DNA of 64,000 nt, from NCBI RefSeq assembly GCF_002802865.1, contig NZ_PGLQ01000005.1, positions 1 to 64,000 of the forward strand, read 5' to 3'. Both the position numbers and the translations under genes were made by a program. The notes under the pieces are model-generated. The model made no database searches, was not told where the DNA came from, and saw only the letters and a list, made by a program, of their open reading frames with translations. Source of the stretch: Bifidobacterium scaligerum. Its GTDB lineage: Bacteria > Actinomycetota > Actinomycetes > Actinomycetales > Bifidobacteriaceae. Shown piece by piece: positions 16,560-24,081 of this stretch (position 1 is its first letter; each line of letters starts with the position of its first letter).

Positions 16560-17978
16560 TTGACCATCGCTGATTTGCTGCAGATTTTACGCAAGCATTT
16601 CGTATCCGCGATTATCTCGTTTGTGGTGGTGTTCGCCGCTATCGCTGCGGTCACGTTCATTATGCCGCCCAAGTACACGGCCACTGCCGAGGTGCTAGCC
16701 ACGTACACCGGACCTTCCGGTCAGGAGCAGTCCACGAACGATATGAGTTCCGGCACCAACTATCTGAACACCCAGATCAAGACCTATCCAGAATTGGTCA
16801 AGACCGAATCCGTACTGAAGCCGGTAATCGACGATCTCGGTCTCGACATGACCACCACCGACTTGGCCGATGTGGTGACCGCCACGAACCCGACGAACAC
16901 GTTCATGGTGGATATCTCTGCTGAGGTGGGTGATCCGCAGCAGGCCGCCGACATCGCCAACAGCGTGGCCAAGAACCTTTCGGATCAGATTTCTTCAGAC
17001 CTGTATATCACGGACGGCGGCAAATCGCCGATTAAGCTTTCCGTGGTGCAGAAGGCTCAGGTGCCTACCAGTCAGAGCTCTCCGAACGTTCCACTGTACC
17101 TGGCCGCCGGTCTGGTGCTGGGCGTGATTGTGGCCGTGGGCGTGGCCCTGCTCAAGGATATCCTCAACACCAAGGTCGATACGACCGACGACGTGCGCGA
17201 AATCACCCACGCTTCCTCGCTGGGTACCGTGCCGTCCGCAACGATTCTTGACGACAGCCGTCCTGTGGTGGTCGCCCAGCCCGCCGGTAGCGAGGCCGAG
17301 GAGTTCCGTCGTATTCGCACCAACCTCTCCTTCCTGACCACCACCGCCACCAACGATCGTGGCCGTCTGCTGGTCATCACCTCCACCGACCCGTCCGAAG
17401 GCAAGACCACCGTTTCTTCCAATGTGGCCGTGGCTCTGGCCGAGGAAGGCAAGAGCGTATTGCTTATCGATGCTGATCTTCGTCACCCGTCCGTGGCTCA
17501 CAAGCTCGGCATCGAAGGCCATGTGGGTCTGTCCCACGTGCTGTCCCGTCAGGCTTCTCCGGCGGACGTCATCCAGAAGTACTGGAAGCAGAACCTGCAC
17601 ATCATGCCCGCCGGCAAGCGTCCGGCCAACGCCAGCATTCTGCTTAACTCCGACATCATGAAGGAGATGGTGGAGCAGGCGCTCACCCAGTACAACTACG
17701 TGATCATCGATACCGCACCGCTGTCTGTGGCCAGCGACGCCACCGTATTCGGCCGTATGGCCGGCGGTTTGGTGCTGGTGACAGGTAAGGGTGTTGTGGA
17801 GAAGAAGGAGCTGGAAGGCACCGCTCAGGCGCTGAAGACCGCCGAAGTGCCGATTCTGGGCTTCATCTTCAACTTCGCCGATCCGAAGAAGATTCATTCG
17901 AAGAACTATTACTACTACTATTACGAGGACGGCAACAAGCGTTCCTCCCGCAAGGAGAACCGCTCTCGTAAGAAGTGA
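16560..17978 (+). CDS. Wzz/CpsC-CpsD fusion: chain-length regulator and tyrosine kinase
   Basis: This 472-aa membrane protein joins two parts. The Wzz domain has a first helix at ~14-36 (FVSAIISFVVVFAAIAAVTFI), an extracellular loop, and a second helix after the Pro-rich NVPLYLAAGLVLGVIVAVGVALL near 182-200. The cytoplasmic bacterial tyrosine kinase domain has Walker A STDPSEGKTT, Walker A' VLLIDADLRHPSV and Walker B YVIIDTAPL. A C-terminal run of six Tyr (NYYYYYYEDG) before a basic tail is the expected autophosphorylation cluster. Such proteins control EPS chain length and export through phosphorylation. The start is TTG 16560, at which the protein begins correctly. It lies 104 bases after rmlB and ends before a terminator. 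Confidence 0.9.
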   Translation: MTIADLLQILRKHFVSAIISFVVVFAAIAAVTFIMPPKYTATAEVLATYTGPSGQEQSTNDMSSGTNYLNTQIKTYPELVKTESVLKPVIDDLGLDMTTTDLADVVTATNPTNTFMVDISAEVGDPQQAADIANSVAKNLSDQISSDLYITDGGKSPIKLSVVQKAQVPTSQSSPNVPLYLAAGLVLGVIVAVGVALLKDILNTKVDTTDDVREITHASSLGTVPSATILDDSRPVVVAQPAGSEAEEFRRIRTNLSFLTTTATNDRGRLLVITSTDPSEGKTTVSSNVAVALAEEGKSVLLIDADLRHPSVAHKLGIEGHVGLSHVLSRQASPADVIQKYWKQNLHIMPAGKRPANASILLNSDIMKEMVEQALTQYNYVIIDTAPLSVASDATVFGRMAGGLVLVTGKGVVEKKELEGTAQALKTAEVPILGFIFNFADPKKIHSKNYYYYYYEDGNKRSSRKENRSRKK

Positions 17979-18008
17979 TCTTCTCTGGCTGAAGAATCTC
18001 GCTGAACG

Positions 18009-18055
18009 TGCCGGTTGTGGATGTGAATCCATAGCCGGCATGTTTCGTTTTTCAG
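18009..18055 (+). terminator. Rho-independent terminator after the tyrosine kinase gene
   Basis: Arms 18009-18022 and 18027-18040 pair over 14 bases with two G-T wobbles and a 4-base loop. A T-rich stretch follows (TTTCGTTTTTC). Confidence 0.65.
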
Positions 18056-18245
18056 TTGTTAGTTCAACTATTGGTAAAGAAATATAGAGTCTTGCGGACA
18101 ATCGGTTCGTTATGGCAACGGGTCTGGATAGACTAGCCCTTTGGTACGGTCTTGATACGCAGTTCGATAGACAGACTGGAATAAGGCTGGGACGTGCCGT
18201 TACGGGTGCGTGTGAGTTTGAGTGAGTTGCAAAGGAATGAAAGAT

Positions 18246-19838
18246 ATGGGAACAGAGGGACGTCCTGAACCGAAGCTGGACGCAAGTTCTCCCGCAGCGC
18301 CCGCGAGCGGAGACATCGTTGACACCTTCTGGGACATTCCGCCAATCGAATTTCCCCCTGAATCCGGTAACGCTAGTGCATCTGCTACAACCGATAACGA
18401 AGCTCAGGGCACACTGAAGGGCTTGCATGACGGCACGAATGTATTGAGCGGAGACGAAGGCGTTGGGTTGTCGTTCCCTTCGTTCGATGACGTGCTGCAG
18501 TGGCCTACCGCCCATTCCTCCGCATCATCGGCAAAGTCCTCGGCCGACAACGCCGAAACTGCGGTGCTTGGTACTTTCCCGGATGCTCATGCGGCAACGC
18601 AGCCCGATGCTCCAACCGCGACGATGGCGATGCCGAGCGTGCCATCGGCTGACGCACAGTCTTCTGCTTCCGCCGGACAAACACTGCCTCTGTTCGCGCC
18701 GGTCGATACGGCGTCGTCCGATACGTCCAAGGGCAATAATGAACACGACGATCTGAATATCGACTTCAGTGCCATCGAACACAACCCGGAACCGGTGGAG
18801 GATCCGAAGCACGAAGATAATAGCGGCGCTCGTGTCAAGAAGAGCGGTAGTAGGGGCAAGATTATCGCTGTCGCGGTGATCGCAGTCGTGGGCGTGATTG
18901 CGGCGATTGTGGGCGGTATTTATTACTGGCGCACTGATGACCAGCGTCAGGAGGCTCGTCGTCTGCACAGCGCTGCGTTGGCGCAATGCGAGAAGGCGGT
19001 GGATGGGTACTCTGCCGCACAAGAGGCATTGACCAAGGCGCTTGCCAACGCGAAGAGCGCTCAAGCCATCAAGTCTGACCAAGTGGCAGACGGCACTACC
19101 GTAACCGCGCTGAAGAAGGCGGTCTCTGCAGTGAAGGATGGTGAAACCATCGAGTGCAAGGCATCCGCATCTACAACAAACCTTAAGGAATACGCAAAAA
19201 CGGCTACTACGCAGAGCAAGACTGCGGAGAGCAATGCTCAGGCGATTACCACCGCCGCCAAGGCCGTTACGGACAGCAAGAACACCAAGGACGTGAACGA
19301 CGCCAAGCAGTCCCTGCAAGACAAGATCACTGAGGCGCAGACGTTGCTTGATTCCAGCCTGTATGCCGTGGCGGATGATACCACGCGTACCACGCTGAGC
19401 GCTGACATCGATGCCGCCAACGATGTGCTGGCCAACAAGTCCACCGATATCAAGACGATGCAGGCCGCAGTGACCACGCTGAACACGGATATCGATGCCG
19501 TCAACGCGTCCATGGCCGCCTATACCGCCCAGCAGCAGGCTGCGACTCAGTCGCAAGCCGATACCGGTTATTACAACGGTGGTTTGACGGGTGGCATGAC
19601 CGGCGGTACCACGGGAGGTACCACGGGAGGTACGACCGGCGGTACCACGGGAGGTACCACGGGAGGTACGACCGGCGGTACCACGGGAGGTACCACGGGA
19701 GGCACCACGGGAGGCACGACCGGCGGTACCACGGGAGGCACCACGGGAGGCACGACCGGCGGTACCACGGGAGGCACCACGGGAGGTACGACCGGCGGCA
19801 CTACGGGAGGCACCACGGGAGGCGAAGAATCCGACTGA
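18246..19838 (+). CDS. membrane protein with coiled-coil-rich outer domain and TTGG-repeat tail
   Basis: This protein of 530 aa has unknown function. The first ~195 residues are Ala/Ser/Asp-rich and cytoplasmic. A single helix follows (GKIIAVAVIAVVGVIAAIVGGIYYW). Then comes an Ala-rich, helical outer region of about 260 residues with TAxSNAQAITTAAKAV- and DAKQSLQDKITEAQ-like segments, similar to FIVAR-like surface repeats. It ends with about 18 tandem Thr-Thr-Gly-Gly units and EESD. The Gly/Thr tail could be a flexible wall-spanning or low-complexity adhesive segment. ATG 18246 is preferred because AAAGGA sits 9 bases upstream; ATG 18237 and GTG 18222 are in frame. It follows the EPS locus behind a terminator and ends at a bidirectional terminator (19892). 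Confidence 0.6.
   Translation: MGTEGRPEPKLDASSPAAPASGDIVDTFWDIPPIEFPPESGNASASATTDNEAQGTLKGLHDGTNVLSGDEGVGLSFPSFDDVLQWPTAHSSASSAKSSADNAETAVLGTFPDAHAATQPDAPTATMAMPSVPSADAQSSASAGQTLPLFAPVDTASSDTSKGNNEHDDLNIDFSAIEHNPEPVEDPKHEDNSGARVKKSGSRGKIIAVAVIAVVGVIAAIVGGIYYWRTDDQRQEARRLHSAALAQCEKAVDGYSAAQEALTKALANAKSAQAIKSDQVADGTTVTALKKAVSAVKDGETIECKASASTTNLKEYAKTATTQSKTAESNAQAITTAAKAVTDSKNTKDVNDAKQSLQDKITEAQTLLDSSLYAVADDTTRTTLSADIDAANDVLANKSTDIKTMQAAVTTLNTDIDAVNASMAAYTAQQQAATQSQADTGYYNGGLTGGMTGGTTGGTTGGTTGGTTGGTTGGTTGGTTGGTTGGTTGGTTGGTTGGTTGGTTGGTTGGTTGGTTGGTTGGTTGGEESD
19579..19823 (+). repeat. 12-bp tandem repeats encoding Thr-Thr-Gly-Gly
   Basis: About 18 copies of a 12-base unit (variants TACCACGGGAGG, TACGACCGGCGG, CACCACGGGAGG) form the 3' end of the gene at 18246-19838. 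Units alternate in blocks of three variants, suggesting repeated duplication. Because 12 is a multiple of 3, copy-number change keeps the frame. Confidence 0.9.
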
Positions 19839-19891
19839 TCTTATGAAACAGAAAAGATGAAGAACTTCGTATAATAAATACACAATAAAAA

Positions 19892-19927
19892 TGTCCTGCA
19901 CTACGCAAAGTGGTGCAGGACATTTTT
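19892..19927. terminator. bidirectional terminator between convergent genes
   Basis: Arms 19892-19901 and 19913-19922 pair over 10 bases, with two more possible pairs inside. An A-run lies to the left and a T-run to the right, so it can serve both the TTGG-repeat gene and the minus-strand gene 19953-20387. Confidence 0.8.
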
Positions 19928-19952
19928 ATATAAGCCGAAAACCGCTCCCGAA

Positions 19953-20387
19953 TCAGGCGGTCTTCTTGCGGCCGCGGCGCTTCATCGTGCCAGCGGTGGC
20001 ATTGTCCACATCGAAGATCACGGTCTTGTTTTCCGGATAGGCGGCACCGTTGACGGAAGCATAAGCCACTTCGCCTTCCGGGGCTTCAGCCAGCGTGAAA
20101 TAGGCCTTCACAGCCTCCACGATCGCCGGATCCTTAATGCTCACGGAAGCAGTCTGCTTGCCTTCAGCTTTGCTGAACTTCACCGCGTTATCGGACTTAT
20201 CCGAAGCGGAAGCAATGGCGATTTGCTTGGTCTTCTCGTTGATCAGCACCTTGACGAACGGCGGGAAACCAAGCACTTCAACGGTAGCCTTGTTGAAACG
20301 AACAATCGAATCGGTCACTGTCATAACGGTTTTGCCCACCGGCTTGACCAGACGGACCTCTTCAAATCCCTGCAGCAAGGAAGCCAT
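19953..20387 (-). CDS. conserved-looking hypothetical protein, 144 aa
   Basis: I do not recognise a family. The protein has no signal peptide or membrane helix. It begins MASLLQGFEEVRLVKPVGKTVMTVTD, has alternating beta-like segments (VRFNKATVEVLGFPPFVKVLIN, KQIAIASASD) and ends with a basic tail RRGRKKTA. A good ribosome-binding site (AAGGAG on the minus strand) precedes the ATG at 20387. GC-rich codon use matches the backbone. It is monocistronic between a bidirectional terminator and an AT-rich spacer that probably holds its promoter. The basic tail could bind nucleic acid, but there is no further support for that. Confidence 0.6.
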   Translation of the reverse strand: MASLLQGFEEVRLVKPVGKTVMTVTDSIVRFNKATVEVLGFPPFVKVLINEKTKQIAIASASDKSDNAVKFSKAEGKQTASVSIKDPAIVEAVKAYFTLAEAPEGEVAYASVNGAAYPENKTVIFDVDNATAGTMKRRGRKKTA

Positions 20388-20573
20388 AATGATCTCCTTA
20401 ATAGTCGAATAATATATGTATTTTCCTTGGCTATTCTAGTGAATAATAACGGAATAATGCAAATGCAATTATGGAGATATGATCAGGCAATTATCGAATG
20501 AAAAACCGACAATAAATCGTAAGTTTTAGTTTCAGCTATTCCATAAAAGAACCGCGCATGCAGTGCAATGCAA

Positions 20574-20617
20574 AAAGTCCTTTCCGTGAATCTTCTTCAC
20601 GAAAAGGACTTTGTTTT
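20574..20617. terminator. hairpin terminator downstream of the lytic transglycosylase gene
   Basis: Arms 20574-20590 and 20596-20612 pair over 17 bases with one mismatch and a 5-base loop. T-runs occur on both strands. It lies 50 bases beyond the stop of the minus-strand gene 20667-21668 and probably ends its transcript. Confidence 0.75.
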
Positions 20618-20666
20618 TCCTGACGAATCCTGACGAATCAAAATCAGGAAAGTCGGATGTCGAAAA

Positions 20667-21668
20667 TCAGTAATTCTTATACGTCACCCAATGGTTGTAC
20701 GCCTGCACAATGCCGCCGTAACGCTGGTTGCAGTAGTCCACGAACCACTTGAACTGAGTCTTATAGTTGGTCTGCCAATCAGCGCCAGCCGAGACCATCT
20801 TGCTGCCCGGGTAGGCCTGCGCCAAGCCGTAAGCGCCGGACGTGGGGTTGGTTGCCGTGGGACTCCAGCCGGATTCATGGCTGATGATGTAGTTCGCAGC
20901 CGTGAAATCTTCTTCGCTGTATCCGTTGGACAGCAGGTACTGATGCGCCCACGATTGGATTTCGCCAGCTGGCGTCGTAGTGCCAAGCGAAGCGGACGAC
21001 GACGAGGAAGACGCCGTAGCCGTACCCACCAAAATCACCTTGTCGACCGGAGCCTGCTTGACCCACGATGCGAACACATTGGAGGACACGACCTTATCGC
21101 CGGCTTTGGTCACCAGAGCAGTGGTTTCCAGAATGCCGTTCTGTCCTTCAGTCTCCACCTTCTCCTGACCCTTCGGCAAATCGCTGGTTTCCTTGCGGAC
21201 CTCGTTGAAGGCGATTTCCGTTTCCGTGGTTTCCACATCGGCGTTGGCGCGATCAATGGTGATCACTGTAGCTTCGGTAACCTTGGAATCCAGCGAGGGG
21301 GAAACCGAATCACTCGGATCCAGTGTGATGTTGCCGGTTTCCAGCACGTCCTTGACGGTGGTCATATCCGGCTTTTCGCCGAGCACCACGCGCGAATCAC
21401 CGTTGATCTTCACCGTGACGAACGTGGTGTTCTTATCTGCACTGTTGATCGCACCGCGAGCGGCGGAACGCGAGGCGGCCGAATCAGTGGCGGAAAAAGC
21501 GGTGACGGTATTGATGGGGGCCGTGGAATCCGACTGGTAGAAATTGCGGGACACCACGCCGGCAGCAGTAATCAACCCTGCGGCGGCCACCAATGCCGCC
21601 ACCTTCGCCGTCTGCTGACTGGTCAGCAGAGACTTGAGGAGAGGGGTACGCTTGCCGTGTTTAGTCAT
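20667..21668 (-). CDS. secreted G5-domain protein with lytic transglycosylase-like C-terminus
   Basis: This cell-wall enzyme of 333 aa should be anchored or secreted through the hydrophobic segment VAALVAAAGLITAAGVV near the N-terminus. The middle resembles a DUF348/G5 arrangement as in Rpf-like proteins (VTVKINGDSRVVLGEKPDMTTVKDVLETGNI, then a G5-like region with AFNEVRKETSDLPKGQEKVETEGQNGILETTALVTKAGD). The C-terminal ~75 residues form a small lysozyme-like domain with the catalytic Glu in NYIISHESGWSP, followed by SGAYGLAQAYPGSKM and AYNHW. It probably cleaves peptidoglycan during growth or resuscitation. I use ATG 21668, with AAGGAG 6 bases upstream; an in-frame start 48 bases further upstream lacks such a site. 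A 14-base inverted repeat (21693-21736) lies just upstream. Confidence 0.83.
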   Translation of the reverse strand: MTKHGKRTPLLKSLLTSQQTAKVAALVAAAGLITAAGVVSRNFYQSDSTAPINTVTAFSATDSAASRSAARGAINSADKNTTFVTVKINGDSRVVLGEKPDMTTVKDVLETGNITLDPSDSVSPSLDSKVTEATVITIDRANADVETTETEIAFNEVRKETSDLPKGQEKVETEGQNGILETTALVTKAGDKVVSSNVFASWVKQAPVDKVILVGTATASSSSSSASLGTTTPAGEIQSWAHQYLLSNGYSEEDFTAANYIISHESGWSPTATNPTSGAYGLAQAYPGSKMVSAGADWQTNYKTQFKWFVDYCNQRYGGIVQAYNHWVTYKNY

Positions 21669-21692
21669 TGCGCTCCTTGATCGATCGCACAT

Positions 21693-21736
21693 GAATTCGT
21701 GTACACGCACAATCACAACATTGTGTACACGAATTC
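21693..21736. promoter_or_regulatory. inverted repeat upstream of the G5/transglycosylase gene
   Basis: Perfect 14-base arms GAATTCGTGTACAC (21693-21706) and GTGTACACGAATTC (21723-21736) are separated by 16 bases, 24 bases before the minus-strand start codon. Each arm contains GTGTACAC, itself a palindrome, so this could be two operator half-sites or a 5'-UTR hairpin. Confidence 0.55.
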
Positions 21737-21848
21737 CTTACACACATCACTCACCATGATAGACCGTGAAATAGACGGCAAAGAGCGAGCAGATGACGCG
21801 TCGAAGATGCCGGCGGAAATCGCGGATATCAGCGAAAGCGCCGAATGA

Positions 21849-22205
21849 TCAGGCGGCCGTTCCGTTCGCAGCGTTCAGATCGAGCGCCTTGGCCTGCGCA
21901 ATCAGATCATCCAGATCGGCCGCCTGCAACGCTCCGGCCTGCTGGAAGACCACCTGACCCTGCTTGACGATCATCAGCGTCGGCACGGCCTGAATGCCGG
22001 CGGCCTGAGCCAGATCCTGGTTCGCGTCGATATCCACCTTCGTGAATGCGATGTCCGCGTTCTCCGGCTTATCGGAAGCGGCTTCGAAAATCGGGCCGAA
22101 CGCGCGGCACGGACCGCACCAAGTGGCCCAGAAATCCACGAACACGATATCGTGATCGGTGACGGTCTTCTCGAAATCCGCAGACGTGATGGCAGTGGTG
22201 GCCAT
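21849..22205 (-). CDS. trxA: thioredoxin
   Basis: This 118-aa cytoplasmic protein has the thioredoxin fold. The redox site is FVDFWATWCGPCRAFGP with Cys30 and Cys33, and the cis-proline loop is AVPTLMIVKQGQ. It reduces protein disulfides. Length is slightly above the usual ~105 aa because of an Ala/Asn-rich C-terminal tail. The ATG at 22205 has an excellent ribosome-binding site (AAGGAGG), so the 18-residue in-frame upstream extension is rejected. It is monocistronic, on the same strand as the transglycosylase gene. Confidence 0.93.
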   Translation of the reverse strand: MATTAITSADFEKTVTDHDIVFVDFWATWCGPCRAFGPIFEAASDKPENADIAFTKVDIDANQDLAQAAGIQAVPTLMIVKQGQVVFQQAGALQAADLDDLIAQAKALDLNAANGTAA

Positions 22206-22404
22206 GGTTCCCTCCTTGCAGTAGCAATCTCCAGTAAACAATCTCTCTATCGGATGCACACCAGCTTTCCAGCACCACCCAACAATTTGCGCGAATCGTC
22301 ATGCCCTCAGCCGAAATCCGCATTGTGCGGGACGGATCGTATCCGGAAGCACAACATTTGCCCAGATTTCGCTGGAAGGTGACACAGGAAACGCATTCAC
22401 GCGC

Positions 22405-22410
22405 GATAAT
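22405..22410 (+). promoter_or_regulatory. -10 box of the DUF4916-like gene
   Basis: GATAAT ends 7 bases before ATG 22418, predicting a leaderless messenger. No clear -35 is seen. Confidence 0.45.
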
Positions 22411-22417
22411 GGGACAC

Positions 22418-23050
22418 ATGCCAGTCATGAATGATGAAGTGCCCGACGAGGGCGATTTCGACGCTGACCGCAAGCGCGGGGAATTCGACAACATCACGCC
22501 CGAGGACTTCATCCACGGCGGTGGAGCCGGGCACGGTAATCCGCCGGGATGGCTTGGACCTGCGGATATCAACCGGGCGCGTCACCAAATGCCAATCGCT
22601 TACGTGGAGATCGTGCCGGTGCGCACCGATGAGCTGGGGCGCATCGCCCAAGTGGGATCATTGCTGCGAGTATCGGACGACGGATCCATAGAACGCACTT
22701 TGATTACCGGGCGAGTGCTGTTCCATGAAACGTTGCGTGAGGCCATCGCTCGCAACATCGCCAAGGATCTGGGAGACATCGCATTGCCGCTGCTGCCGGC
22801 ATCGCTTCATCCGTTCACCGTGGCCGAATTCTTCCCCACGCCGGGATTGAGCGAGTATTACGATCCACGTCAGCATGCCATTGCACTGTGCTATGTGGTG
22901 GCCATCGGCGGCGACTGCAAGCCGCAGGATGAGACGTTGGATGTGGAATGGGTGGCGCCTCGAAGCGACATGATGGAGACGTTCATCAACCAGATGAGCA
23001 ACGGGCACGATCGTATTGTGCGTCAGGCACTGGCTTGGGCGGGTATCTGA
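22418..23050 (+). CDS. Nudix-superfamily-like protein (DUF4916 type)
   Basis: This 210-aa protein resembles the actinobacterial DUF4916 branch of the Nudix superfamily: PIAYVEIVPVRTDELGRIAQVGSLLRV, then GRVLFHETLREAIARNIAKDLGDIALPLLPAS, followed by SEYYDPRQHAIALCYVVAIGGDC and ETLDVEWVAP. The Nudix box GX5EX7REUXEEXGU is not intact; ETLREAIARNIAKDLG occupies the place of the helix, so the hydrolase activity may be lost. Start choice is uncertain: ATG 22418 fits a leaderless start 7 bases after GATAAT, ATG 22409 overlaps the box and ATG 22427 is also in frame. It is divergent from trxA. Confidence 0.68.
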   Translation: MPVMNDEVPDEGDFDADRKRGEFDNITPEDFIHGGGAGHGNPPGWLGPADINRARHQMPIAYVEIVPVRTDELGRIAQVGSLLRVSDDGSIERTLITGRVLFHETLREAIARNIAKDLGDIALPLLPASLHPFTVAEFFPTPGLSEYYDPRQHAIALCYVVAIGGDCKPQDETLDVEWVAPRSDMMETFINQMSNGHDRIVRQALAWAGI

Positions 23051-23193
23051 AGTGGATATCCGATTGTGAGCTGACGCGTCGTGCATTGAGTCGTGTATTG
23101 AGTTGAGCTCGCATCGAGTTCGCGCCGGTCTCATACCAGACATGGCAAAAGACGTATGCAAACAATCGTCTTCAATCTTCAAGGAGATGGAGC

Positions 23194-24039
23194 ATGGCAA
23201 TCGAATTGGCCAATCATATCTATCGTGACGGTGAGGGGATGCCGGTGGTGCTGATGAACGCCTATCCGGTGGACCATCGCATGTGGGATGTCTGCGCGAA
23301 AGCGCTCGCCGACTTCGCTGATCTGGACGACGTGCCGCCCTTCCCGATCTGGGCGCCGGACATGGCCGGTTCGGGCGCTTCGCCGGTCCCGAGCGACGCC
23401 GACAGCGGCCCTCGCATGGCGAATGGCGCATACAGCGAGGCGTTGGACCGTCTGGCCAAAGCCTATGTGGACTTGGTGAAAGCCGCCGGGTACAGCAAGG
23501 CCATTTGGGTTGGTCTTTCGATGGGAGGCTATGTGGCGATGGATATCCAGCGCCTGTTCCCCGAGGCTGTGGGCGGACTGGCCCTGTGCGATACGATGGC
23601 CGCATCGGACGGCGTGGGCGGCGAAGCGCGACTCACCATGGCGAACGCCGCCGAACAAACCCATTCCGTGGAACCGGTGATGCATTTCGCGCAGCCGGCC
23701 GAAGGAGACTCCACGGTGAAGCGCTCGCCGGCATTCATCGAAACGATGAGCCGGTGGATCAGCGAGCAGAATCCCGCTGGCTTGGCCTGGCGGCAGCGTA
23801 TGACCTACGGCAGGCCGGAGTTGGGTGATGTGCCGGGCACGATTGACGTGCCGACCGTGGTGGTCTCCGGCGAAAACGATCCCACCAGTAATCCAAGTGT
23901 CATGAAGCCGCTGGCGGAGCGTATCGCTGGCGCCGAGTTCGTGGCAATCCCGGATTGTGGGCATTTCAGCGCCGTCGAACATCCGGACACGGTGGCGCGT
24001 GCGCTGCTTGCTCTGGTGCGGCGTGTGCAGGAACGCTGA
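23194..24039 (+). CDS. alpha/beta hydrolase
   Basis: This 281-aa cytoplasmic alpha/beta-hydrolase fold protein has the nucleophile elbow WVGLSMGGYVAMD (GLSMGG), an oxyanion-side segment PVVLMNAYPVDHRMWD, an acid position in VVVSGENDPTSNP and the catalytic His in IPDCGHFSAVEHPD. The substrate is unknown; esters, lactones or C-C bonds are possible for this family. AAGGAG lies 7 bases before ATG 23194. It ends 42 bases before nudC, possibly in the same transcript. Confidence 0.87.
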   Translation: MAIELANHIYRDGEGMPVVLMNAYPVDHRMWDVCAKALADFADLDDVPPFPIWAPDMAGSGASPVPSDADSGPRMANGAYSEALDRLAKAYVDLVKAAGYSKAIWVGLSMGGYVAMDIQRLFPEAVGGLALCDTMAASDGVGGEARLTMANAAEQTHSVEPVMHFAQPAEGDSTVKRSPAFIETMSRWISEQNPAGLAWRQRMTYGRPELGDVPGTIDVPTVVVSGENDPTSNPSVMKPLAERIAGAEFVAIPDCGHFSAVEHPDTVARALLALVRRVQER

Positions 24040-24081
24040 CGACGCTGACGAAATCGCTGACGAAATCAAGGAGTGTCTGAT

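Noticed and set aside
19579..19823. CRISPR array
   Set aside because: The repeats are contiguous 12-base coding units without spacers.
18525..19901. 458-codon minus-strand frame rich in Arg-Gly-Ala-Ser
   Set aside because: It is the complement of the TTGG repeats and neighbouring sequence; no ribosome-binding site and it crosses the bidirectional terminator.
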